Origin: an uncultured Agathobacter sp.
GTDB taxonomy: Bacteria; Bacillota; Clostridia; Lachnospirales; Lachnospiraceae
DNA: 17,206 nucleotides
Direction: 5' to 3'
Assembly (NCBI GenBank): GCA_934358675.1
Contig: CAKRKX010000053.1
Span: 1 to 17,206 of the forward strand
Position 1 is the stretch's first letter, and every line of letters starts with the position of its first letter. The position numbers were made by a program, and so were the translations under genes. The notes under the pieces are model-generated. The model was not told where the DNA came from and made no database searches. It was given only the letters and a program-made list of their open reading frames with translations. Below, piece after piece: positions 8,965-15,800 of the stretch.

Positions 8965-11067
8965 TTACTTTGTGAGAAGAAGCATGATGTCATTGCTTCG
9001 TTTTACGAACTTGGTCATATCATCAACCGAAAGAGGCTGGTTGGAGATTCTTGCCAGATCGTATAACTGCTCGGCAAACATCGGTACATGCTCGGAATCC
9101 TTATTCTCTAAGATATACTTAACCAGTGCATTGTTTGCGTTTAATGTCAGTGTCTGATCGGCAGCAAACATATTCGGGTCCATACCACCCATGCCGCCCA
9201 TAGCGTACATCTTCATCATATCCTGCATACGTCTTCCCTGCTCGGAGAGTGTCAGAACGGATGCAACCTCATCATTCTTTAATGCTTCCACCTTAACGGT
9301 CAGCTTGTCGTTATTTAATGTCTTTTTAAATAACTCGGAGAGCGTTGTGTTTGCCTCGGTCAGATCTTCGGCATCATCCGATTTCAATGCATCGGTGACA
9401 TCGGCATCGATACGCTGGAACTGATAATGTTCGTTGCGCTGCTCAAGCTGCGTGATGAAAGAAGTATCGATATTGTGGTCGAGGATGACGGCATTCATTC
9501 CCTGTTCCTTGAACAGATTGATGTACTGTCCCTGCTGAACCCTGTCGGTTACGTAGTAGACGGTGCTGCGTTCCGGTTCCTTATCCTCGGTGCTGTCGGC
9601 ATTCTCTGCTGCTTTATCATCCGCATTCTCTGCGGTCGTATCTTCACTGCTTTCGGAAGAAGTATCCTCATCCTTTTTCTCTTCCTCAACAGGAGCGAGA
9701 AGTTCCGGAAGTGTCTGGTACTTGTCGTTGATATCTTTAAAGAGGATATAATCATTCATCTTATCGCAGAATTTCTCGTCTTTTAAGCAGCCGTACTTGA
9801 TGAACGGGCTGATGTCATCCCAGTATTTCTCGTAAGATTCTTTGTCAGTTTTGCACATACCGATGAGCTTGTCTGCAACTTTCTTGGTGATGTACTCGGA
9901 AATCTTCTTGACAAATCCGTCGTTCTGTAAAGCGGAACGGGATACGTTCAGCGGGAGATCCGGACAGTCGATGACACCCTTAAGAAGCATTAAGAACTCA
10001 GGGATGACTTCCTTGATGTTGTCCGCGATAAATACCTGATTGTTGTATAACTTGATCGTTCCCTCGATGGAATCATACTCAGTATTGATCTTCGGAAAGT
10101 AGAGGATACCCTTCAGATTGAACGGATAATCCATGTTCAGGTGAATCCAGAACAGCGGCTCCTTGTAATCTAAGAATACCTTGCGGTAAAATTCTTTGTA
10201 TTCCTCATCCGTACACTCACTTGGGTTCTTGGTCCAAAGTGGATGGATGTCGTTTAACGGAACCGGGCGCTTTACGATCTTAAGTTTGTCCTTGGCAGGA
10301 GTAACTTCAACGATTTCTTTCTCGCCGTTTTCGTTTTCTTTCTCCTCGGTCTTGGCTTCCTCGTGGATCTCCTCAACAACTTTATCGGTGTCCAGTTTGT
10401 CTTCCTTATCGATCGTTTCGTATTCTTCCGGAGCATTTGCCTTGCTTAAATAGATCTCGGTCGGCATGAAAGAGCAGTACTTCTCGATGACTTCTCTTGC
10501 GCGGTATTCGTTGGCGAACTCCAGGCAATCTTCATTTAAGAATAAGGTGATCTCGGTTCCGACACCTTCTTTGGTTCCGTCGGTCATATCGAATTCTGTG
10601 CCGCCGTCACTTGCCCAGTGTACCGGTGTTGCACCTTCTTTATAAGAAAGTGTATCGATCGTTACTTCGTCTGCAACCATGAATGCTGAGTAGAAGCCGA
10701 GTCCGAAGTGACCGATGATCTGGTCAGCATCCGATTTGTCCTTGTATTTCTCTACGAAGTCCGTTGCGCCGGAAAAAGCGATCTGGTTGATATATTCCTC
10801 AACTTCGTCGAAGGTCATTCCGAGACCGTTATCGATGAATTTTAAGGTTTTCTCCTCCGGATTAACGATGACCTGAATCTTTGCCTTGTAATCTGCAGGA
10901 AGGCTGTATTCGCCCATCATATCCAGTTTCTTCAATTTTGTGATAGCATCGCAGCCGTTTGAAATTAACTCACGATAGAAGATATCATGATCGGAGTATA
11001 ACCATTTCTTGATAATAGGAAACAGGTTATCGCTGTCGATGGATAAATTTCCGTGTTTATTTGCCAT
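8965..11067 (-). CDS. htpG: HtpG, Hsp90-family molecular chaperone
   Basis: Cytosolic ATP-dependent chaperone dimer of the GHKL ATPase superfamily. The start is the ATG at 11067, 9 bases from AAGGAG (11077-11082, minus strand); an ATG at 11076 directly abuts that site and is too close. This gives 700 residues against 624 in E. coli. Seen: ELISNGCDAITK (a variant of ELISNASDA) with the catalytic Glu, DNGLGM, the GHFGLGFYSAFMVAD lid region, a charged linker (about 225-260), and LNVSRSALQND with the middle-domain Arg. The extra length is mainly a 40-45 residue Glu/Asp/Ser-rich insert (about 458-500) just before the YYVTD strand. The C-terminal domain has a GGMGGM stretch after MMKMYAM. It is monocistronic, convergent with PAP2 and divergent from the MATE gene. 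A promoter and a CIRCE box lie directly upstream, so heat-shock control by HrcA is expected. Confidence 0.96.
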   Translation of the reverse strand: MANKHGNLSIDSDNLFPIIKKWLYSDHDIFYRELISNGCDAITKLKKLDMMGEYSLPADYKAKIQVIVNPEEKTLKFIDNGLGMTFDEVEEYINQIAFSGATDFVEKYKDKSDADQIIGHFGLGFYSAFMVADEVTIDTLSYKEGATPVHWASDGGTEFDMTDGTKEGVGTEITLFLNEDCLEFANEYRAREVIEKYCSFMPTEIYLSKANAPEEYETIDKEDKLDTDKVVEEIHEEAKTEEKENENGEKEIVEVTPAKDKLKIVKRPVPLNDIHPLWTKNPSECTDEEYKEFYRKVFLDYKEPLFWIHLNMDYPFNLKGILYFPKINTEYDSIEGTIKLYNNQVFIADNIKEVIPEFLMLLKGVIDCPDLPLNVSRSALQNDGFVKKISEYITKKVADKLIGMCKTDKESYEKYWDDISPFIKYGCLKDEKFCDKMNDYILFKDINDKYQTLPELLAPVEEEKKDEDTSSESSEDTTAENADDKAAENADSTEDKEPERSTVYYVTDRVQQGQYINLFKEQGMNAVILDHNIDTSFITQLEQRNEHYQFQRIDADVTDALKSDDAEDLTEANTTLSELFKKTLNNDKLTVKVEALKNDEVASVLTLSEQGRRMQDMMKMYAMGGMGGMDPNMFAADQTLTLNANNALVKYILENKDSEHVPMFAEQLYDLARISNQPLSVDDMTKFVKRSNDIMLLLTK

Positions 11068-11109
11068 GTTATGCATCTCCTTGTCTTCGTACTTTATTTG
11101 CTAATAACG

Positions 11110-11138
11110 ATGATATTACCGAAAAAATTAAAAGTCAA
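11110..11138 (-). promoter_or_regulatory. htpG promoter
   Basis: Read on the minus strand, TTGACT (11133-11138) and TATCAT (11110-11115) are 17 bases apart, each matching five of six consensus positions. Transcription would start near 11103, about 36 bases before the htpG ATG. It lies 7 bases downstream of the CIRCE element. Confidence 0.8.
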
Positions 11139-11145
11139 TAGAAAA

Positions 11146-11172
11146 TCAGCACTCTTTTGGAATGAGTGCTAA
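11146..11172. promoter_or_regulatory. CIRCE element (HrcA operator)
   Basis: TCAGCACTC (11146-11154), a 9-base spacer, then GAGTGCTAA (11164-11172). This is the CIRCE consensus TTAGCACTC-N9-GAGTGCTAA with one base changed in one arm. HrcA binds it to repress heat-shock genes. It ends 7 bases before the -35 box of the htpG promoter and 133 bases before the start codon of the divergent MATE gene, so htpG is the obvious target. Confidence 0.93.
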
Positions 11173-11305
11173 CAAATCCGGCGCATTTGCTTTAAAACAG
11201 GCATTTCACGGAATTCTAAAATCTTTATAAACAGGCTTGTACTGGACTTTTGACAAGAAAAATGTTACGATTGCAAACGCATAATAGTGATGAGGTGAAA
11301 AGTCA

Positions 11306-12655
11306 ATGAGTGATAACAGAACGAAAGGAAGTATGACGGAGGGCAGTCCGGTCAAATGTATGCTCGCATTTGCAATCCCGATGATCGTGGGAAATCTGTT
11401 TCAGCAGTTTTACAATCTGGTGGACTCAATGATCGTCGGAAAGCTGGTCGGTGCGGATGCACTTGCGGCAGTCGGAGCGTCCACGGCGATCACAATGCTT
11501 TTTGTCATGGTTGCGGTGGGAACCGGAATCGGCTGCTCGGTCGTGATCTCGCAGCTTTTCGGAGCTGAGAAGATCGAGGAGATGAAGACCGCCATTTCAA
11601 CGGCGCTTCTTTCAATTGTTGTATTTTCTTTATTTTTAAGTATGTTAGGTCGTTTCTTAAGCCGCTGGATTCTGACGGTGATGGGAACACCGGACAATAT
11701 TTTTGTGGGAGCGGAAGTTTATTTAAATATTTATTTTTACGGCTTTTTCTTCTTGTTTTTGTACAATGCGTTTTCGTCCGTGTTTAATGCGCTGGGCGAT
11801 TCCAAAAAGCCATTGTATTTTCTGCTGTTCTCGTCCGTACTCAACATCGGACTGGATCTGTTGTTTGTAGGAAAGTTCCACTGGGGCATCGCAGGTGCGG
11901 CGTGGGCGACTCTGATCGCGCAGGCAATCTCGGCGCTTTTATCGTTTGCTGTATTGTTCTTTCGGCTGCGTTCCATCAAGTGCGGCGCGTACCGCCGGTT
12001 TGACTGGGAAATGCTTGGAAATATGACAAGAGTGGCAATCCCGACGATCGTACAGCAGTCCATGGTTTCCATCGGAATGCTTCTCATTCAGGCGGCGGTC
12101 AACCGTTTCGGATCGGTTTTTATCGCGGGATATACGGCAGCCTGCAAGATTGACGGTATGGCGATCGTGCCGATGGTCAATGCCGGTAATGCGGTATCGA
12201 CGTTTGTGGCACAGAACATGGGCGCGGGCAAGCCGGAGCGTGCGAAAAAAGGCTACCATATCGGACTGGTTATGGCGGTATCGATCGGACTGGCAATCGG
12301 CGTATTCCTGTTCTTCTTTGGAGATGTGTGTGTCGGTGCTTTCATGGATGCGGCGACGGACGGAGAATCGATCGCGATGGGCGCGCAGTATATTGCTGTG
12401 GTATCCATGTTCTATTTTGTTATGGGTGCGATGAATACGACCTCTGCGGTACTCCGCGGTGCCGGAGATATGGGCTGGTTCATGTCGGTCACGCTGATCA
12501 ATCTGTTTATGCGTGTGGCACTCACTTACATTTTTGCGGATGCGACCGCCGGAATGATCATTATGTGGGCAAATCCGATCGGATGGGCCTGCGGATTTAT
12601 CGTTGCTTTTATCCGTTACCGTCAGGGTGGATGGAAGAAAGTGAAACTAATATAG
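11306..12655 (+). CDS. MATE family efflux transporter
   Basis: A multidrug and toxin extrusion antiporter of the inner membrane, expelling cationic or other small molecules with Na+ or H+ influx. The 449 residues are the family size, with about 12 hydrophobic segments in two similar halves. The N-terminal half begins with FAIPMIVGNLFQQFYNLVD, the classic MATE opening, then GADALAAVGAST and GTGIGCSVVISQLFGA; the second half shows the matching AIPTIVQQSMVSIGM, GYTAACKIDGMA, and AVSTFVAQNMGAG. The start has GAGGTG at 11292-11297, 8 bases upstream. No good -10/-35 pair was found in front. It shares the intergenic region with htpG and its CIRCE box. The substrate cannot be told; the sequence fits the large clostridial branch near DinF/NorM. 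Confidence 0.94.
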   Translation: MSDNRTKGSMTEGSPVKCMLAFAIPMIVGNLFQQFYNLVDSMIVGKLVGADALAAVGASTAITMLFVMVAVGTGIGCSVVISQLFGAEKIEEMKTAISTALLSIVVFSLFLSMLGRFLSRWILTVMGTPDNIFVGAEVYLNIYFYGFFFLFLYNAFSSVFNALGDSKKPLYFLLFSSVLNIGLDLLFVGKFHWGIAGAAWATLIAQAISALLSFAVLFFRLRSIKCGAYRRFDWEMLGNMTRVAIPTIVQQSMVSIGMLLIQAAVNRFGSVFIAGYTAACKIDGMAIVPMVNAGNAVSTFVAQNMGAGKPERAKKGYHIGLVMAVSIGLAIGVFLFFFGDVCVGAFMDAATDGESIAMGAQYIAVVSMFYFVMGAMNTTSAVLRGAGDMGWFMSVTLINLFMRVALTYIFADATAGMIIMWANPIGWACGFIVAFIRYRQGGWKKVKLI

Positions 12656-12671
12656 AAGAAAGAGAAAGATT

Positions 12672-12710
12672 CAGAAGCGATGTGTAAACAGTGAGCAGCA
12701 TCGCTTTCTG
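12672..12710 (+). terminator. Possible hairpin after the MATE gene
   Basis: CAGAAGCGATG (12672-12682) pairs with CATCGCTTTCTG (12699-12710) with one bulged T and a 16-base loop. It starts 17 bases after the MATE stop and 41 bases ahead of the thioesterase start. There is no U-tract on the plus strand behind it (ATAAAAATAT follows), so it may be a weak terminator, an RNA-stabilising end or a leader structure. Confidence 0.4.
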
Positions 12711-12750
12711 ATAAAAATATAAACATCATATAATTTTGGAGGATAACAAT

Positions 12751-13140
12751 ATGTTAGAAGCAGGAATCAAAGGAACAAAGGAAATCATGGTAACAAACGA
12801 GAATACCGCAAAGACTATGGAAAGCGGCACACTCGACGTATTTGCAACACCGGCAATGATCGCGTTAATGGAGAACACGGCATATGAGAGCGTTGCATCA
12901 GAACTCGAAGAGGGAAGCGGAACAGTCGGAACCGCATTAAATGTTAAGCATGTGGCAGCAACACCGGTTGGTATGAAAGTTACCTGTGAGACCGAACTGA
13001 TCAAAGTGGACGGACGCGCACTCACATTCTCTGTTAAGGCTTTCGATGAAAAAGGCCTGATCGGTGAGGGCGAGCATGAGCGTTTTATCGTATTCAATGA
13101 GAAGTTCCAGGCAAAAGCTGATGCAAAACTTGAGAAATAA
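12751..13140 (+). CDS. FlK-like hotdog-fold thioesterase
   Basis: A small acyl-CoA thioesterase of the fluoroacetyl-CoA thioesterase-like group; in most bacteria the substrate is unknown. The 129 residues form a single hotdog domain: LEAGIKG start, VFATPAMIALMENTA as the central helix, then GTVGTALNVKHVAATPVG, and the RALTFSVKAFDEKGLIGEGEHERF strands. T33, E41, G60 and H67 stand at the same spacings as the reported FlK residues Thr42, Glu50, Gly69 and His76, so the active site looks complete. The ATG at 12751 is set by GGAGG (12738-12742); an in-frame TTG at 12736 would lie inside that site. The stop overlaps the next start by one base (TAATG). Codon use is like its neighbours. A detoxifying or acyl-CoA-salvage role is inference; nothing indicates fluoroacetate itself. 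Confidence 0.86.
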   Translation: MLEAGIKGTKEIMVTNENTAKTMESGTLDVFATPAMIALMENTAYESVASELEEGSGTVGTALNVKHVAATPVGMKVTCETELIKVDGRALTFSVKAFDEKGLIGEGEHERFIVFNEKFQAKADAKLEK

Positions 13141-13784
13141 TGTTATACGATAAAGATATCAGAGAGCCTCTGTTTGAGTTTTTGGAGGACCGGTACGGCA
13201 AAGTGCGCCTTCTCGAAGAACAGGTGATGGGGCAGTCTCGTGCGGATATCGTGATGGTCGTGCCGAAAGCACTCTACGGAATCGAGATCAAAAGCGATGC
13301 GGACACCTACGCACGTCTGGAACGACAAGTTAGGGACTATAACTTATATTACGATTATAATATGGTCGTGGTCGGAACAAGCCATGCCGCGCATATCGAG
13401 GAACATGTTCCGGACTGGTGGGGCATCATCACGGTGGAGCAGGATGGTGAGAAGACGGACTTTTACTTGATGCGTGAGGCAAAAAACAATCCCGAAATGG
13501 ATTGGAGTCGCAAGATCGAGATCCTCTGGCGGCCGGAGCTTGCACATATTCAGGAACGGAACCGCATGGCTGCGTATAAACAGAAAAGCAAGCGTTTTGT
13601 TGCGGATAAGATTGTGGAGAAGATCGAGCCGGAAATTCTTTCCGAGCAGCTCTCCGAGGAACTTTTTGAGCGTGATTATACGAAGATATGGGAGCAGATT
13701 CAGACATTCCGCAAGGAGAACGGGCAGAAACCGAGGCGCAGAAGAAGACGCAGGCGCGTGAAGAAAGCAACAAATAAGAACTGA
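13140..13784 (+). CDS. PD-(D/E)XK nuclease-like protein (sce7726-like)
   Basis: Resembles the sce7726-type family of uncharacterised proteins with a restriction-endonuclease-like core. Seen in 214 residues: a helix with E26 (LLEEQ), then SRADIVMV with D36, YGIEIKSD with E49 and K51, and RLERQVRDY with Q63 and Y67. That is the E...D...ExK...QxxxY order of PD-(D/E)XK enzymes of the RecB/lambda-exonuclease branch. A strand YNMVVVG follows, and then a helical C-terminal half. The protein ends in eight consecutive arginines and VKKATNKN, a likely nucleic-acid-binding tail. The start codon overlaps the thioesterase stop by one base, implying translational coupling; the only other ribosome binding signal is inside that gene. 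Whether it cuts DNA, and which DNA, is unknown. No methyltransferase or toxin partner is adjacent. Confidence 0.75.
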   Translation: MLYDKDIREPLFEFLEDRYGKVRLLEEQVMGQSRADIVMVVPKALYGIEIKSDADTYARLERQVRDYNLYYDYNMVVVGTSHAAHIEEHVPDWWGIITVEQDGEKTDFYLMREAKNNPEMDWSRKIEILWRPELAHIQERNRMAAYKQKSKRFVADKIVEKIEPEILSEQLSEELFERDYTKIWEQIQTFRKENGQKPRRRRRRRRVKKATNKN

Positions 13785-13837
13785 AAATCTTCCGTAAATG
13801 AAATCCGGATTGAAGAAATGTGTCGGGGTGACAAAAT

Positions 13838-14977
13838 ATGGTAAATGAAATCCGAAAGCAAAAACAATCGCAGGAAAAAGCAGAGAATAAAGATGTACAG
13901 ATCTACGTCATGACACATAAGCCGTTTGTAAAGCCGGATGATCCAATCTATGTGCCGGTTCATGTGGGAAGAAGTGCGTGGAGACAGGCTCATCCGGGCG
14001 AAGAATCCGAACTTTTGTCTTATGTCGGGGATGATTCCGGCGAGAATATTTCGGATCAGAACTGTTATTACAGTGAACTGACAGGTATGTACTGGGCATG
14101 GAAGAATGCGGATGCGGATTACATCGGTATCTGTCATTACCGGCGCTATCTGCTCGATCATGACGGAGCTCTGTTTGACCGGGAGAAAATTAAAACAGTC
14201 CTTAAGGATTACGACGTGATCACGACGAAGAATCTGCAATTGAATTTTCCGTATGAGGAAGGGTTTGTGCATCATCATAAGAAGGTGTATCTTGATACGA
14301 CGGCGGAGGTCTTGCAGGAATTATATCCTGAATATACAAATACCTTTCAGACGCTTGTCAAGGAAAAGCACACGTATTTCGGCAATATGGTGATCACGCG
14401 AAAAGAGACATATGATGCATATTTGACGTGGCTTTTTGACATCTTATTTACCGTGCAGGCGAGAGTCAAAGTCGAGGAGGAGGATTCCTACCACCGGCGC
14501 ATTTTCGGATTTATCTCAGAATTTCTGCAGTATGTGTGGATCGTGCATAACCGGTTAAACGTTTATGAATGCATGGTCGGCATGCTCGGGGAGAAAGCGG
14601 AAGTCACGGAGACGAAGCGGAAGCTTGCAGGGTATTTTAAGGAAAAGGATTACGATGGTGCCAAGCAGTATTTTCTTGAGGCAAGGCGTGCGCGCCCGGA
14701 TCTTCTGATGGAGGCTTCGGATATCACGGGGGAACTTCATATGTGTATGGAGATTATCGCGATCGCAGGTCTTGAACAGGAGAAGTATGATACGAATCTG
14801 CTGGAACGGTGCAACGAGTTTGATAAGCTGATGCATTTTGGAAATGAACTCAATCGTCTGGCTCTGTCTGTGATTCGCAGCGAGGAAGATGACGCTTTAA
14901 GACAGTGGGCGAAGGAAAATCAGGTGAGTGATGTGGCTTTGCAGGCGGCAATAGCGGTCATGCGCGCAGCGGAATAG
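13838..14977 (+). CDS. DUF4422 glycosyltransferase-like protein with C-terminal helical domain
   Basis: DUF4422 proteins occur in capsule and exopolysaccharide loci and are taken as glycosyltransferases; the donor and acceptor are unknown here. Residues about 15-245 carry the domain: IYVMTHKPF, SDQNCYYSELTGMYWAWKN, YIGICHYRRY (95-104), YFGNMVITRKE (180-190) and RIFGFISEFL (221-230). The remaining 135 residues are helical and charged (for example AKQYFLEARRARPDLL), looking like short TPR-type helices. No signal peptide or membrane segment, so it is probably cytosolic. GGGGTG at 13825-13830 precedes the ATG; it follows the nuclease gene by 53 bases with no terminator between, so co-transcription is possible. 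No other polysaccharide genes are nearby, which is unusual for the family. Confidence 0.83.
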   Translation: MVNEIRKQKQSQEKAENKDVQIYVMTHKPFVKPDDPIYVPVHVGRSAWRQAHPGEESELLSYVGDDSGENISDQNCYYSELTGMYWAWKNADADYIGICHYRRYLLDHDGALFDREKIKTVLKDYDVITTKNLQLNFPYEEGFVHHHKKVYLDTTAEVLQELYPEYTNTFQTLVKEKHTYFGNMVITRKETYDAYLTWLFDILFTVQARVKVEEEDSYHRRIFGFISEFLQYVWIVHNRLNVYECMVGMLGEKAEVTETKRKLAGYFKEKDYDGAKQYFLEARRARPDLLMEASDITGELHMCMEIIAIAGLEQEKYDTNLLERCNEFDKLMHFGNELNRLALSVIRSEEDDALRQWAKENQVSDVALQAAIAVMRAAE

Positions 14978-15030
14978 CGGTCTTGTATCACAAAAAGTAC
15001 AGATAAGTTGTTTTGCAAAAATCACATCTT

Positions 15031-15039
15031 TGGTATAAT
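15031..15039 (+). promoter_or_regulatory. Extended -10 promoter of sufCB
   Basis: TGG followed by TATAAT (15034-15039) makes an extended -10 element. No good -35 is present: TTTTGC at the 17-base spacing is poor, which is common for extended -10 promoters. Transcription would start about 15046, inside the repeat block described separately, some 28 bases before the sufC ATG. Confidence 0.7.
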
Positions 15040-15059
15040 ACTCCCTAGGAGTACTAGGA
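15039..15059. promoter_or_regulatory. Overlapping repeats at the sufC transcription start (candidate operator)
   Basis: Three perfect repeats interleave between the -10 box and the ribosome binding site: TACTCC-CTA-GGAGTA (15039-15053), CCTAG-GAGTA-CTAGG (15044-15058), and the direct repeat CTAGGA-GTA-CTAGGA (15045-15059). Such placement over the start site is typical of a repressor operator. For a Fe-S locus an Rrf2/IscR-type regulator is the natural suspect, but no regulator gene is in the window. Confidence 0.55.
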
Positions 15060-15073
15060 AAGGATGAAAAAAG

Positions 15074-15799
15074 ATGCTCGAACTGAAAAATGTAGGGTTT
15101 CAGGCGGAGGACGACAACAAGGAGATCCTTCGTGATGTCAGCCTGAAAATTGATGATAAGATTGTTGTGATCACGGGACCGAACGGTGGCGGTAAGTCAA
15201 CACTTGCCAAAGTGATCGCGGGAATCGTGCAGCCGACAAGCGGACAGATCCTCTTAGACGGTGAAGATATTACAAATTACAGTGTGACCGAACGCGCAAA
15301 GGCAGGAATCAGTCTTGCATTCCAGCAGCCGGTACGGTTCAAGGGACTGACCGTGCGGGATCTGATCACGATCGCAGCCGGACATGACCTGACGATGGAC
15401 GAGGCGTGCTCGTACCTGTCAGAGGTTGGTCTGTGTGCGAAGGATTACATTGACCGAGAACTGAATGCGAGTCTTTCCGGCGGAGAGATCAAGCGTATCG
15501 AGATTGCAACTATTCTGGCGCGTGGATCAAAGTTTTCGGTATTTGATGAGCCGGAGGCGGGAATCGATCTGTGGAGTTTCCGCAGCCTGATCCATGTGTT
15601 TGAGAAGATGCAGCGCGAGAACAACGGAACCATCCTGATCATCAGCCATCAGGAGCGCATTTTAAACATTGCAGACAAGATTATCTATATCAAGGACGGA
15701 ATGGTAGAAAAGTACGGACCGAAGGAAGAAGTTCTTCCGGGACTGATGCACACATCCAAGGCGGGATGCGATGTCCTTATGAACAAGATGGAGGATTAA
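15074..15799 (+). CDS. sufC: SufC, Fe-S cluster assembly ATPase
   Basis: ABC-type ATPase of the SUF machinery; it binds the SufB/SufD scaffold and drives its conformational change during Fe-S cluster assembly in the cytosol. The 241 residues fit. Seen: Walker A GPNGGGKST (35-43), Q-loop AFQQP, signature LSGGE (134-138), Walker B FDEPEAGID with D158 and E159, and H-loop H192 in ISHQ. The Walker B wording (DEPEAGID, not DETDSGLD) marks the short clostridial/archaeal SufC type. The ATG at 15074 has AAAGGA at 15059-15064; an ATG at 15064 is out of frame and meets a stop after 23 codons. The scaffold gene follows after one base. Expression is probably controlled by the repeat block over the start site. 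Confidence 0.94.
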   Translation: MLELKNVGFQAEDDNKEILRDVSLKIDDKIVVITGPNGGGKSTLAKVIAGIVQPTSGQILLDGEDITNYSVTERAKAGISLAFQQPVRFKGLTVRDLITIAAGHDLTMDEACSYLSEVGLCAKDYIDRELNASLSGGEIKRIEIATILARGSKFSVFDEPEAGIDLWSFRSLIHVFEKMQRENNGTILIISHQERILNIADKIIYIKDGMVEKYGPKEEVLPGLMHTSKAGCDVLMNKMED

Positions 15800-15800
15800 G

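Noticed and set aside
11074..11076. Upstream ATG as the htpG start
   Set aside because: It touches the ribosome binding site with no spacing; the ATG at 11067 is correctly spaced and starts MANKHGNLSI as in relatives.
11250..11285. TTGACA (11250) with CATAAT (11280) as a MATE promoter
   Set aside because: The spacing is 24 bases, too long for a standard promoter.
12729..12734. TATAAT directly before the thioesterase gene
   Set aside because: Transcription would start inside the ribosome binding site and there is no -35 at a workable distance.
15064..15135. Short reading frame starting at ATG 15064 overlapping sufC
   Set aside because: It is out of frame with sufC, overlaps the ribosome binding site and encodes 23 residues without any pattern.
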